A DNA stretch of 64,000 nucleotides from Bacteroidales bacterium UBA4179 (GTDB lineage Bacteria; Bacteroidota; Bacteroidia; Bacteroidales; Dysgonomonadaceae). Every line of letters begins with the position of its first letter. Positions within the stretch are counted from its first letter, which is position 1. The notes under the pieces were generated by a model. It saw nothing but the letters and a program-made list of their open reading frames with translations, ran no database searches and was not told the origin of the DNA. This document shows positions 1-8,629 of this stretch, piece by piece. The translations under genes and the position numbers were made by a program. The DNA is taken from the NCBI GenBank assembly GCA_002381125.1, contig DFUT01000044.1:1-64000 (forward strand). Reading direction: 5' to 3'.

Positions 1-421
1 TTTTCATGGTTTTATAATCGACTATGGCTCCAGCTACATCAGTAGGACCATCTGTTCCGTCTGTTCCTCCACAAAGAATGGTAATACCGGGGTTATTCTC
101 CAATTTTGTGGCCAAATATAACGCTAAATGTTGATTCCGACCTCCCAAACCGTTACCCATTACCTTTATCGTGGGCTCCCCGCCAAAAAGCAGACAAATA
201 GGGACTTTACCGATATTTTTTTTATATTTTTCAACGGTATTCAATATGAAATTTGCCGTTTCTTCTTCGTCTCCCTGCACATTATCGGCAATGACGTATG
301 CTTTAAGCCCGTATTTCTTTACTATCTCCATCGCATCGGAAAAAGTGGTAGGATCGGGGAAAGTAGGTCCAGACGCTATTACCTCATTTCGTCCAAAAGA
401 ACGCAGCCAAAGCAGCCGCAT
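1..421 (-). pseudogene. C-terminal remnant of a MOFRL-type glycerate 2-kinase, cut by the window edge
   Basis: Read on the minus strand this stretch encodes the C-terminal half of a glycerate 2-kinase of the TtuD/MOFRL family, which phosphorylates glycerate to phosphoglycerate. The recognisable part starts near 400 with EVIASGPTFPDPTTF and continues with FGGEPTIKVMGNGLGGRNQH, the glycine-rich MOFRL core, and GTDGPTDVAGAIVD, after which the window ends. The N-terminal Rossmann-like half is absent. An in-frame ATG at 419-421 exists, but the residues between it and EVIASGP do not look like kinase. The sequence just upstream belongs to a different gene in another frame (GntP fragment), so this is read as a truncated pseudogene, not a short functional gene. 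An assembly join cannot be excluded. Confidence 0.75.
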
Positions 422-599
422 CGCAAAAAATAGGCAATCCTGTCAAAAATCCGGTAATACCTATTGCCGCAGCTGCCTTCTTTTCCCCGGTTTTAGAAAG
501 AATATAATTGGCGATGCTTGCCGCACCTCCCGTCTTTTCAAAAACAACCGCTATAATGGATCCAAAAATAATAATAATAATAACGACTGACGAATCCTA
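384..599 (-). pseudogene. internal fragment of a GntP-family gluconate/glycerate permease
   Basis: The minus strand between the TAG at 597-599 and the TGA at 384-386 translates to about 70 residues with the signature of the GntP permease family: FGSIIAVVFEKTGGAASIA followed by ITGFLTGLPIFCDAA. In intact GntP proteins (about 440 residues) this lies in the first third, so both ends are missing. There is no start codon or ribosome site, and the fragment begins within 30 bp of the stop codon of the upstream ATPase gene. GntP permeases and glycerate kinases are often neighbours in sugar-acid operons. This piece plus the kinase remnant next to it look like what is left after a deletion inside such an operon. 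Confidence 0.75.
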
Positions 600-617
600 A
601 GCACCTTTTCATATGAT

Positions 618-3236
618 TCACTCCAAGACGATCTCTTTAAAATGATTTCGATGCGCGCCTTTTTTCGCAAACAAATCTCGAATGTGATCATCCATCGTCA
701 AATAGATGATTTGCCAACCGTCGTCCGATAAATCGAAAAGTTGATCGACGAGTTTGGGCCTTCTATCATAGTCGCTGTGCTGAAAAGCATCGTCAAAAAT
801 GAAAAAGGCGCTGTCGTTCAGTATTTTTTTTGCCAACGATACCCTCAGCGCAAAAAGCACTTGCTCTTTGGTTCCCGTACTAAGGTCTCTCATATCGAAA
901 TCGCCCATATCGCTGCCGATCATGATCTGATCTCCATACGGTATCAACTTATCGTATCGGCCGGTGATATGGAATAAGGTGCGAGAGAAATCGGGCGAAT
1001 TGATGGTCGCTTGCAGGCGTTCGTCTTCCTTGCCTTGAAATTCGTCGATAGTCTGATGAACCAATATGCCGGCCAATATCGATGCTTCTTTTTCTTTCAA
1101 TTGTTCCAACGTATCTTTTTGCTTTTCATACAATTTTTCGATGATCGTGTTCCAATCGTCGTTGATGGAAGCATCGACAAGTTGGGCAAGATCGCCTTTG
1201 AACGCCCTATTTTCTTCTTCCAACGCTTTTAATCTATCCTCCAACTCTTGGATTTCTCTTTCGATATCCGACAGCCTGATGGCATCGTATGCGATACCGG
1301 GATCGTTTTCGACATAAAGAACAGGATTCACGCCCAGACCGGTGAGTTCGCCGGATAGAGTGTCGATTTCCTTTGTAAGGCTCACATTTCGCCTGATGAG
1401 CTCTTTTAGCTTGTTTTCCCAATCGTCCTCCTCCACCCTGTCGTGGATTAAATTGAAAAATTCCTCGGAAATTTGCCCAGACACCTCTTTCAACTCCTCT
1501 TCATTCCTTTTCAGCAGCGCCTCTATTCGTCGTTTTTCCTCTTCCAAACTTTTAAGTTTCTGCAAATTCTCTTCTAACTCCGATAATTTTTGTGCACTAT
1601 ATTCTTCGCCCGGATCATCCGAACAGTAATCCGAAGGATCTACATTAAGGCCGGCCAATTGCTTTTCCAATTTTCCCAATTCCGTTTTTTGAGCGGTTCT
1701 TTTCTGCTTGAATTCATTTAAAGCCTCTCTCCACTTCTCTTGATCAAGCGTTTTGGAAAAGAGTTGAAACAGTCCACTTTCTATCTCTGCCCGTAATCCA
1801 TTGACGACATTTTCCAATTCGCTTTGCTCATGCTGCACGCGCTGTTGGATGGCCAATTCTTTTTCGAGCATTTTAATGGTAGTATCGAGGCCGGCCAAAT
1901 TGAGCTCGGTATCGAATTTTTCCCTGAAATCGCTTTCCAATTTTTCCAATTCGTCACTGTGGACTTTATGTCTCAATCGTTTTCGCAGGTGGTAAGAAAA
2001 AAACACGCTGCAGCCAAAACCTATTAGCATTAAAACGGATCCCAAAATATAATGGCGGGTGACAAACGAAATTGTCAACCCTGTCATAAACACAATGGCT
2101 GCCAGCAACAACAACGAGAAACCTACTTTTTGATTATGTGCACTTTGTATCAAGGTTTGATAAGTGTCTTTTATGCTCTGTGCATGAGTGTGTGCTTTTT
2201 CTTTTTCTTTCAACGCTTCTAATTCGTCGGATTTTTTGTCGCGCTCAATGATTTTTTCGTTATAATTGATGATTTTATTCTCGAGCTTGCCGAGATCGTC
2301 GTCTGTGATAATATCCAACTCCTGCTCGATCCGGTTTATCTTGCTATTCAAGTTAGAGGCCAAATGCCGCTTCGCTTTTAGTTGGCTGTCATGGGCCGAA
2401 CGCACCCCTTCCAACGGCTTTATGGCATTGTTCAGCTCATCGAATCTTTTACGGTGTTCCTCTTTTTTCTCGACTAGTTTATTGTACCGGTCTATGCCAT
2501 TTTTTATTCTTTCCAAATCGTCCTCGGGATATTTTTCCAGGGCGTTTTCCAATTCCTCTTTGCGTTTATCCAACAGGTAGGCTTTATGGTACTTTGCTTT
2601 GATCAAAGTTTCTTTTTGCTCTTTTAGTTTGTCGAGCTCGATTTTTAATTTTCTTTCTTCGCTTATTCTGTTTTCCTCCGACAATCGGCTTATCGTTTTA
2701 TCGATTTGTCCGAGTGCATCCTGAAGATTAAGGTATTCGCTGCCTTCTCCCGCTTTTCTGATGTTGATTTTTCCCTCATCGATGGTGGCATTTTTCACTG
2801 TGGCAGAAATGTTTTTATCGATATCGTCCAACATATTTTTAGCAAACAACAACTCTTTAAGCGTATCGGTGTCGACACCTTCGGGGTTTTCACTAATATT
2901 GGGCTCGCCGCTTTTGATCACCAACAGCTTGGCTAAAGACGGCGGAAGACCTTGGAAGGTTTTTTCGAAATATTTGTCCAGTTTGTCTCTACTGCCGGGA
3001 GAATAGTTTTTGGTATTGCCATTGATTCCGGAAACAATGATTTTGCCCTGCCCATATTCTCTGTTATAGCCCCATTGGGCTTTTTTACTGAATAGGGAAC
3101 GAACGATAAATTCCACCAACAACGATTTGCCTCCTTCATTTTTACTGTAAATGAGATTTATATTGTCAAATTCGATAGACTTTCGTTGAATAGGTCCCAA
3201 ATTTTCTATGTTGATTTGTTCAATCCGTATAGCCAT
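618..3236 (-). CDS. YhaN/Rad50-like SMC-type ATPase with central membrane hairpin
   Basis: An 872-residue ABC/SMC-type ATPase. The N-terminal P-loop is YSKNEGGKSLL, where the first Walker A glycine is replaced by serine. Long Glu/Lys-rich coiled coils follow, interrupted near residues 370-420 by two hydrophobic helices (around FSLLLLAAIVFM and ILGSVLMLIGFG). The C-terminal lobe has the signature motif DLSTGTKEQ, Walker B AFFIFDDAFQ and a histidine switch near LTMDDH. The paired Asp in Walker B and the membrane hairpin recall Bacillus YhaN more than SbcC. It follows its nuclease partner by 5 nt. ATG at 3236 is chosen over an upstream TTG because AAAGG sits 9 nt before it. Likely works with the nuclease on DNA ends; this role is inferred from the family. 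Confidence 0.85.
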   Translation of the reverse strand: MAIRIEQINIENLGPIQRKSIEFDNINLIYSKNEGGKSLLVEFIVRSLFSKKAQWGYNREYGQGKIIVSGINGNTKNYSPGSRDKLDKYFEKTFQGLPPSLAKLLVIKSGEPNISENPEGVDTDTLKELLFAKNMLDDIDKNISATVKNATIDEGKINIRKAGEGSEYLNLQDALGQIDKTISRLSEENRISEERKLKIELDKLKEQKETLIKAKYHKAYLLDKRKEELENALEKYPEDDLERIKNGIDRYNKLVEKKEEHRKRFDELNNAIKPLEGVRSAHDSQLKAKRHLASNLNSKINRIEQELDIITDDDLGKLENKIINYNEKIIERDKKSDELEALKEKEKAHTHAQSIKDTYQTLIQSAHNQKVGFSLLLLAAIVFMTGLTISFVTRHYILGSVLMLIGFGCSVFFSYHLRKRLRHKVHSDELEKLESDFREKFDTELNLAGLDTTIKMLEKELAIQQRVQHEQSELENVVNGLRAEIESGLFQLFSKTLDQEKWREALNEFKQKRTAQKTELGKLEKQLAGLNVDPSDYCSDDPGEEYSAQKLSELEENLQKLKSLEEEKRRIEALLKRNEEELKEVSGQISEEFFNLIHDRVEEDDWENKLKELIRRNVSLTKEIDTLSGELTGLGVNPVLYVENDPGIAYDAIRLSDIEREIQELEDRLKALEEENRAFKGDLAQLVDASINDDWNTIIEKLYEKQKDTLEQLKEKEASILAGILVHQTIDEFQGKEDERLQATINSPDFSRTLFHITGRYDKLIPYGDQIMIGSDMGDFDMRDLSTGTKEQVLFALRVSLAKKILNDSAFFIFDDAFQHSDYDRRPKLVDQLFDLSDDGWQIIYLTMDDHIRDLFAKKGAHRNHFKEIVLE

Positions 3237-3241
3237 AATTT

Positions 3242-4294
3242 TCAACCTTTATAAATTAAATTCAATGCTTGTTCAACGATATCGTCTTTGTCGGCATAGT
3301 CGAAATCGGGCAAAGAGCTTATATTTTCCAACACACGATTCATAATGGCTTCTCTTTCTTTGTCGATGACAATATTCAGTGCCTCGCTCTGAGGACCCTC
3401 AGCATCGTAAAAAGACAGCCCTTTTTGGCGAATTTGCCGTGTGACGGCATCCATCAAGGCCCCTTTGTCGTTGGTGAATCCCTTTAAAATCAATCGCAAC
3501 TTTACTTTCGGTAATTCTTCATCGGTAAATCCCCATTTTGCTATCGCGTGGTCTATTTTTTCCAACGCATCGTCGATTTCGTTTTCTGTAGGGATAATCA
3601 ACAATTTCTCTATCATATAAACGATATCGGTATGGGGATACCTGCTTTCTACGCTATCGGTGTCGGTATTGTAAATCAAAAATCGGCGTTTCCCCGTTTC
3701 ATTGACATTGAGCGGATAGGGAGAGCCGGGATAGGAAACGATGCCGCTGTCGCTTGCCTTGTGGATATGTCCCAGAAATGCCCTCAACGGTTTCATCTCG
3801 CGAATGACTTTATTTGAGAGCGGCATGTAATAGTCTTTTTCGTATTCGTCGGCCGATTTGTTTATCTCCAGATAATCTCCATGCCCAATCAACACCCATT
3901 TATCCGGCAGAGCTTTATCGGCAAAAAACGAAGTTAAGAGTTCATCCATAGAGCCGGACGAGGTGTACGGTAAAAAAAGAAAGGGAATATGGTCGATTTC
4001 AACAAGCGTTGGAACAATAAACAGGCGGATATTGCTTGCACTGAAAAATCGTGGTTCTATTCCGACATCGTGATTGCCCGGCGTGATATAAAAATCGATA
4101 TCCCGATACTGCTTGCAAAAGGCATCGAAGTCGTTATAATTGTATCGCTCCCTGTCGAACAAATCTCCGGCTACGATGAGTCGGTTTATGTTTTTGCTGT
4201 GAAGATCGGCAATGATGTTTTCAAGAGCATTGTACCTTTCCGGTGTCTCATCTTTCGATTTTAAATGCAGATCTGCTGTTATACCTATTTTCAT
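3242..4294 (-). CDS. YhaO/SbcD/Mre11-like metallophosphoesterase (DNA repair exonuclease)
   Basis: A 350-residue calcineurin-like phosphoesterase with the complete Mre11/SbcD metal-binding set in order: ADLHL near the N-terminus, VAGDLFDR, PGNHDVG, the histidine in LIGHGDYLE, and LGHIHKA. The C-terminal third would be the capping and partner-binding region. It lies directly before the SMC-type ATPase in the same direction, the usual order for an Mre11-Rad50-like pair that trims DNA ends. The start ATG overlaps the stop of a small upstream reading frame (ATGA at 4291-4294), which implies translational coupling. All catalytic residues appear intact. YhaO is the closest named family by context; SbcD is the alternative name. 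Confidence 0.88.
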   Translation of the reverse strand: MKIGITADLHLKSKDETPERYNALENIIADLHSKNINRLIVAGDLFDRERYNYNDFDAFCKQYRDIDFYITPGNHDVGIEPRFFSASNIRLFIVPTLVEIDHIPFLFLPYTSSGSMDELLTSFFADKALPDKWVLIGHGDYLEINKSADEYEKDYYMPLSNKVIREMKPLRAFLGHIHKASDSGIVSYPGSPYPLNVNETGKRRFLIYNTDTDSVESRYPHTDIVYMIEKLLIIPTENEIDDALEKIDHAIAKWGFTDEELPKVKLRLILKGFTNDKGALMDAVTRQIRQKGLSFYDAEGPQSEALNIVIDKEREAIMNRVLENISSLPDFDYADKDDIVEQALNLIYKG

Positions 4295-4586
4295 AATTTT
4301 TTAAATGTTAATCGGTTTATTGCATCCACTTTTTTCATTAGCAGCTTGTGCTTGGGATTCGCGTTGAAAAACAACGACAGCCGATAACGGTCGGTATCTT
4401 CAAAATCCATCAGCACGACACCTTGCCCGCTTGTGAAAAAAATGTTTTTTATAGATTTTTTCAGACCTTCGACGGCAAATTTTGCCGACTCGAGGGTGGA
4501 TGTCGTAACGAAGGGCTATTTTGTTCTCTTCCCACTCAAGACTTCTGGAGAATTTCTATGGTCCGGACATTTATCGCTTCACTCAT
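4291..4586 (-). pseudogene. small frame-disrupted gene coupled to the YhaO-like nuclease
   Basis: On the minus strand an open frame of 75 codons runs from the TAG at 4516-4518 to a TGA at 4291-4293 that overlaps the nuclease start as ATGA. It reads as a real soluble protein: TLESAKFAVEGLKKSIKN, then GQGVVLMDFEDTDRYRLSLF, then MKKVDAINRL. It has no ATG near its beginning. An ATG at 4584-4586 opens another frame (MSEAINVRTIEILQKS) that stops at 4536-4538, and the third frame in between reads LEWEENKIALRYD. Rejoining these gives one protein of about 95-100 residues, so one or two small indels have probably broken it, or the sequence contains errors. I do not recognise the family. Its coupled position suggests a partner of the nuclease-ATPase pair. 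Confidence 0.55.
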
Positions 4587-4713
4587 GCAGCAAATATAAC
4601 AGTTTTTCACGTAACAAGCAGCCCGATTCTTGAACTTTATTTCACGGAACGACTTCAAAAATCATCTCGTAAAGCAGACTCACGAAGTCAATGAAACGTG
4701 ACAGATAAATAAA

Positions 4714-4745
4714 TTTGCGCGGAAAATCAAAACGACCTATTTTTG
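4714..4745 (+). promoter_or_regulatory. Bacteroidota housekeeping promoter for the YgbA-type gene
   Basis: TTTG at 4714-4717 and TATTTTTG at 4738-4745 are separated by exactly 20 nt. This matches the -33 TTTG and -7 TAnnTTTG boxes of the Bacteroidota primary sigma factor. The start codon at 4770 lies 24 nt downstream of the -7 box, so the leader would be short. Confidence 0.7.
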
Positions 4746-4769
4746 CTTTGAATTCTGTCACAATACCGC

Positions 4770-5099
4770 ATGAACGAATCGGAAAAGAAAGTTGTAACCA
4801 TCATGATCCATATGTATTGCCGCTCAAAACACGGCAAGAAGGATGCTTTGTGTTACAATTGCAACGAACTGAGAACCTATGCATTATCGCGACTCGAACA
4901 GTGTCCTTACGGTGAAGACAAGCCTACCTGCAATACGTGTCCCATTCATTGTTATAAAAGCGATATGAGAGCACGTATCAAAAAAGTGATGCGCTTTTCG
5001 GGTCCTCGCATGTTGTTCGTCCATCCCATCGCTACGTTACGACATTTTCAGAAAGAACACAAACGAAAACGGCTTTTCAACCGAAAAGAGCAACAATAA
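4770..5099 (+). CDS. YgbA_NO family protein (nitrous oxide-stimulated promoter family)
   Basis: A 109-residue basic protein rich in cysteine and histidine. The conserved core reads MIHMYCRSKH, LCYNCNEL, CPYGEDKPTCNTCPIHCY and MRFSGPRML, the pattern of Pfam family YgbA_NO. The clustered Cys residues (about seven in 50 residues) suggest metal or iron-sulfur binding. Enterobacterial YgbA is induced by nitrosative stress through NsrR and helps growth under NO; that role is from the family and is not shown here. It is a single-gene unit with its own consensus promoter, convergent with ligA. The C-terminal tail is Lys/Arg-rich. Confidence 0.88.
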   Translation: MNESEKKVVTIMIHMYCRSKHGKKDALCYNCNELRTYALSRLEQCPYGEDKPTCNTCPIHCYKSDMRARIKKVMRFSGPRMLFVHPIATLRHFQKEHKRKRLFNRKEQQ

Positions 5100-5133
5100 A
5101 CCAAGGACTTCGAAGGATAGGCAACAAGCATTC

Positions 5134-7131
5134 TTATTCTATCATCTTAAGGAATTCTTCTTCGGTAATGATTTTTATACCGAGCCGATTGGCTTTTTCC
5201 AGCTTCGCCGGTCCCATATTTTCGCCGGCAAGGATATAATCGGTATTTTTCGATACCGAACTCCCGACTTTGCCGCCATTTTGTACAATGAGGGATTTAT
5301 ATTCATCTCGCGAATGAAGCCTGAATGTGCCGCTAATGACAAACGTTTTGCCTTTTAGTTTGTCGCTTTGGCGCTTGAGGTTCTCCTGATTTAGCGAAAA
5401 TTGCAATCCATGTGAACGCAATCGTTGAACAAAATCGCAAAACACGGGATTGGCAAAATAATCTTTTACGCTTTGGGCGATACGCTCGCCTATCCCATCA
5501 ACAGTCATCAGATCTTCCATCGATGCCTGTTCCAATGCATCAATGGAAGGAAAAGCCTGAGCGAGTTTCTGCGCCACCGTTTCGCCTACATAACGAATAC
5601 CTAAGGCATACAAAACCCGTGGATAGGGAACCGACTTCGATTTCTCGATACTTTGCAACAAGTTTTTGGCGCTTTTTTCGCCCCATCGCTCGAGGTTTAC
5701 CAAATCTTCAAACTTTAAGTTGTACAAATCGGCAGCATCTTTTATCAAACCTTTACTATATAATAATTCGATGGTTTCGGGGCCCATGTCGATATCCATA
5801 GCTTTGCGCGAAACGAAATGTTGGATGCGGCCTTTGATTTGTGCCGGGCAACCCTCGATGTTGGGACAATAATAAATAGCCTCGTCTTCATCGCGTATCA
5901 ACGGCGTACCGCATTCGGGACAATATTTGATAAACTGCACTTTTTCACCTTCACCGGTGCGGGCATCCTTGTCTACTCCCGTTATCTTGGGAATAATCTC
6001 TCCTCCCTTTTCCACATATACCCTATCGCCGATATGCAAATCGAGGGCATTGATCATGTCCTCGTTGTACAACGAGGCACGTTTCACCAAAGTACCCGAC
6101 AATAATACGGGCTCCAAATTGGCTACGGGAGTCACTGCACCGGTACGTCCTACCTGAAAAGTAACCGACAAAAGTCGTGTCAAAGCTCTTTCGGGGTTGA
6201 ATTTATAGGCAATCGCCCAGCGGGGAAATTTTGAAGTGGCTCCCAGTCGCTGTTGCTGCGTCAACGAATCTACTTTCAAAACCACTCCATCAATTGCGAA
6301 GGGAAGATTTTGGCGTTCTTTATCCCAATAGGTGATGTACTCGAAAATTTCTTCCAACGTACGGCATTTTTTTATCTCTTCGGAAACTCGAAAACCCCAT
6401 TTGCGTGCATGGTTTAAATTCTCGAAATGACTATCGCTAGGCAGTTCGTCGCCCAAAAGATAATAAATAAACGATTCCAGCTTACGGCGAGCCACCTCGC
6501 GCGAGTCTTGCAACTTGATGGTGCCTGCGGCCGCATTGCGGGGATTGGCGAAAAGCGGCTCTTCCTGAGCTTCGCGTTCTTTATTCAGTTCTTCGAAAAC
6601 CTTCCACGGCATGATGATTTCTCCACGCGCTTCAATGGAAAAAGGAACATGATCGCCGTAAAGAACCAGCGGAATGCTGCGAATGGTACGGACATTCGTA
6701 GTAACATCATCTCCTCTGATGCCGTCTCCCCTTGTCACCGCACGAATCAATTGCCTGTTTTCATAAATCAATGAAATGGAGACCCCATCGAATTTCAATT
6801 CGCACACAATTTCAAAATCTTCGTTTAGTGTGCGCTTTACCCGATTGAAGAAATCGGTCACTTCGTTGGTCGAATAGGTATTTTGCAGCGAGAGCATGGG
6901 ATAGCGGTGTTCTACCTGTTCAAATTCATTGGTAATGTCGCTACCTACACGTACGGTCGGCGAATTGGGATCGTAGTATTCGGGGTATTGGGCTTCCAGT
7001 TCCATCAGTCTGCGCATGAGCCGATCATACTCGTAATCGGAAATGACAGGTTGTGCAAGAACATAATAATTGTAATCGTGCTCGCGAATTTGCCTGCGCA
7101 ATTCCTCAATCTCTTCTTTTGGGGTCTTCAT
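5134..7131 (-). CDS. ligA: NAD+-dependent DNA ligase
   Basis: A 665-residue LigA, the usual length, sealing nicks in replication and repair with NAD+ as the adenylate donor. The Ia domain begins the protein (EEIEELRRQIREHDYNYYV). The adenylation motif is CELKFDGVS with the nucleophilic lysine at about residue 113. An OB fold follows, then a Cys4 zinc finger (CPECG and CPNIEGCPAQ), helix-hairpin-helix repeats (VDGIGERIAQSV) and a C-terminal BRCT domain (LKGKTFVISGTF). All domains are present and intact. It is convergent with the YgbA-type gene and preceded on the same strand by the terminator of panC-panD. A weak -7-like box (TATCTTTA, minus strand, 7167-7174) lies about 35 bp upstream of its start. 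Confidence 0.98.
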   Translation of the reverse strand: MKTPKEEIEELRRQIREHDYNYYVLAQPVISDYEYDRLMRRLMELEAQYPEYYDPNSPTVRVGSDITNEFEQVEHRYPMLSLQNTYSTNEVTDFFNRVKRTLNEDFEIVCELKFDGVSISLIYENRQLIRAVTRGDGIRGDDVTTNVRTIRSIPLVLYGDHVPFSIEARGEIIMPWKVFEELNKEREAQEEPLFANPRNAAAGTIKLQDSREVARRKLESFIYYLLGDELPSDSHFENLNHARKWGFRVSEEIKKCRTLEEIFEYITYWDKERQNLPFAIDGVVLKVDSLTQQQRLGATSKFPRWAIAYKFNPERALTRLLSVTFQVGRTGAVTPVANLEPVLLSGTLVKRASLYNEDMINALDLHIGDRVYVEKGGEIIPKITGVDKDARTGEGEKVQFIKYCPECGTPLIRDEDEAIYYCPNIEGCPAQIKGRIQHFVSRKAMDIDMGPETIELLYSKGLIKDAADLYNLKFEDLVNLERWGEKSAKNLLQSIEKSKSVPYPRVLYALGIRYVGETVAQKLAQAFPSIDALEQASMEDLMTVDGIGERIAQSVKDYFANPVFCDFVQRLRSHGLQFSLNQENLKRQSDKLKGKTFVISGTFRLHSRDEYKSLIVQNGGKVGSSVSKNTDYILAGENMGPAKLEKANRLGIKIITEEEFLKMIE

Positions 7132-7197
7132 ACATTTTTGTTTATAAAGGAATAAAAAACTGTCGGTAAAGATAGCTATTTTCCATCTATAGAAAAC

Positions 7198-7231
7198 AAA
7201 AAACCGCCAACTGCGAAATACAGTCGGCGGT
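7198..7231 (-). terminator. intrinsic terminator of the panC-panD operon
   Basis: ACCGCC at 7203-7208 pairs with GGCGGT at 7226-7231, continued inward by ACTG/CAGT with one mismatch, around a 7-nt loop. On the minus strand the stem is followed by six T residues (plus-strand A run 7198-7203), about 45 bp past the panD stop. The plus-strand side also has five T residues. Confidence 0.85.
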
Positions 7232-7274
7232 TTTTGCGGTTATTTTCGTTCTGCTATCGAATTATCCCAACGTG

Positions 7275-7631
7275 TTACTTTTTTATTTTGTTCGTTTTTT
7301 CTTCTACACGAACAATGGTGGGTTTAAACGTTTTGGCTTCTTCGGGCGTCATCACGGCATAACTCATGATAATAACGATATCGCCTCTTTGAACTTTACG
7401 TGCAGCAGCACCATTCAAACAAATCGTCCCCGATCCTCTTTCTCCGGGAATCACATAAGTTTCGAAACGCTCGCCGTTATTGATGTTCATTACGGAGACT
7501 TTCTCGTTAACCATCAAGTTGGCCGCCTCGATAAGATCTTTATCGACGGTGATGCTGCCTTCATAATTAAGGTCGGCATCGGTAACGGTTGCCCGGTGTA
7601 TTTTCGATTTCAATACTTCAATGTACATCAT
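7275..7631 (-). CDS. panD: aspartate 1-decarboxylase proenzyme
   Basis: A 118-residue PanD that decarboxylates aspartate to beta-alanine for pantothenate synthesis. It opens with MMYIEVLKSKIHRATVTDAD, and the self-cleavage site is YEGS: the Gly25-Ser26 bond here (Gly24-Ser25 if translation starts at the second Met) is cut to make the pyruvoyl cofactor. The Arg in VIPGERGSG and the tail region are as in the family. The gene overlaps the 3' end of panC by 14 bp, so the two enzymes that supply and join beta-alanine are made from one message. A strong terminator follows. Confidence 0.97.
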   Translation of the reverse strand: MMYIEVLKSKIHRATVTDADLNYEGSITVDKDLIEAANLMVNEKVSVMNINNGERFETYVIPGERGSGTICLNGAAARKVQRGDIVIIMSYAVMTPEEAKTFKPTIVRVEEKTNKIKK

Positions 7632-8487
7632 TTGATTTTCCTAAATTTTTATACGAAATGTTATCGATTAGTCGCACATCGCCGCAAAACACGGCAATGC
7701 ACCCTACAATATAAGTAGACTCGTTCCAATCCGAAACAGGTTGTAGCGTGGCTCCATTCACTATATCGAAATATTCGACGCGTAAGCCATCGATTTGGTT
7801 TATTCGGTTTGTCACAAAATCAATGGTTTCCCGGATGCTTTTCTCTCCGACAAAATCGGCACTGAGAAGTAAGCTCCGGTATATTTCGGCAGCCTTTTGG
7901 CGCTGCTCTTCCGACAACCGCAAATTGCGGCTGCTCATAGCCAAGCCACTCGCTTCGCGAACGATGGGAACGCCGACAATTTCTACCGGTATGTCCAATT
8001 GCTTCACCATTTCTCGCACAATGGCCAATTGTTGAAAATCTTTCTCGCCAAAATAAGCTTTGGTCGGCTTTACGATATAAAACAATTTGCTCACGATCTG
8101 CGCCACACCGTTGAAATGTCCGGGACGAAAACGACCTTCCATGACTTTATCCAGCATCCCGAAATCGAAAACGCGGGTGTCAGGCTCGGGATACATCTCT
8201 TCAACCGAGGGAACGAAAGCAACGGTAACCCCCACACTTTCGAGCAAAGCACAATCGGCTTCCGAATTACGGGGATAAAGACGAAAATCTTCTTTATCGT
8301 TAAATTGGGTGGGATTAACAAAAACACTTACAACAGAAACATCATTTTCGCCGACACATTGTTTCACCAACGCCATATGTCCTTCGTGCAGTGACCCCAT
8401 TGTCGGTACCAAACCTATCGATTTTCCCTCATCCCTGAAAGGTTGAAGAAACCGATCGAGTGCAGTAATGCTCCTTATAATTTCCAT
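7618..8487 (-). CDS. panC: pantothenate synthetase (pantoate-beta-alanine ligase)
   Basis: A 289-residue PanC that joins pantoate and beta-alanine using ATP. The class I nucleotidyltransferase motifs are clear: VPTMGSLHEGHMALV (HIGH-type box) near residues 28-42, VNPTQF, the central FGEKDFQQ segment and the KMSKS-like MSSRNLRLS. It is the first gene of a two-gene operon with panD (14-bp overlap) and is divergent from the GT5-like gene. Intact and of normal length. Confidence 0.97.
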   Translation of the reverse strand: MEIIRSITALDRFLQPFRDEGKSIGLVPTMGSLHEGHMALVKQCVGENDVSVVSVFVNPTQFNDKEDFRLYPRNSEADCALLESVGVTVAFVPSVEEMYPEPDTRVFDFGMLDKVMEGRFRPGHFNGVAQIVSKLFYIVKPTKAYFGEKDFQQLAIVREMVKQLDIPVEIVGVPIVREASGLAMSSRNLRLSEEQRQKAAEIYRSLLLSADFVGEKSIRETIDFVTNRINQIDGLRVEYFDIVNGATLQPVSDWNESTYIVGCIAVFCGDVRLIDNISYKNLGKSNDVH

Positions 8488-8569
8488 TTTTATACGTTGT
8501 CAGAAAAACATGCAAAGCAACAAAATTTTTGTCACATAGCGAAACATCTTCTTTATTATCTTAATTTAT

Positions 8570-8603
8570 TTTGTCATTATGCCAATTTTTTTTATTATCT
8601 TTG
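8570..8603 (+). promoter_or_regulatory. putative promoter for the GT5-like gene
   Basis: TATCTTTG at 8596-8603 matches the -7 box TAnnTTTG, with TTTG at 8570-8573, 22 nt upstream (20 is typical). The chosen start codon at 8630 is 26 nt downstream. This supports the start at 8630, because an upstream ATG at 8579 lies 5' of the -7 box. Confidence 0.5.
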
Positions 8604-8629
8604 TACTGAATTTTAGATATATAACCAAA

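Noticed and set aside
3237..3245. TTG start for the YhaN-like ATPase overlapping the nuclease stop
   Set aside because: The ATG at 3236 has AAAGG at good distance and gives the family start.
1..5099. Defence island built from the nuclease-ATPase pair and its neighbours
   Set aside because: The pair fits housekeeping YhaO/YhaN-like repair; neighbours are decayed metabolism genes and a YgbA-type gene, with no toxin, integrase or other defence gene.
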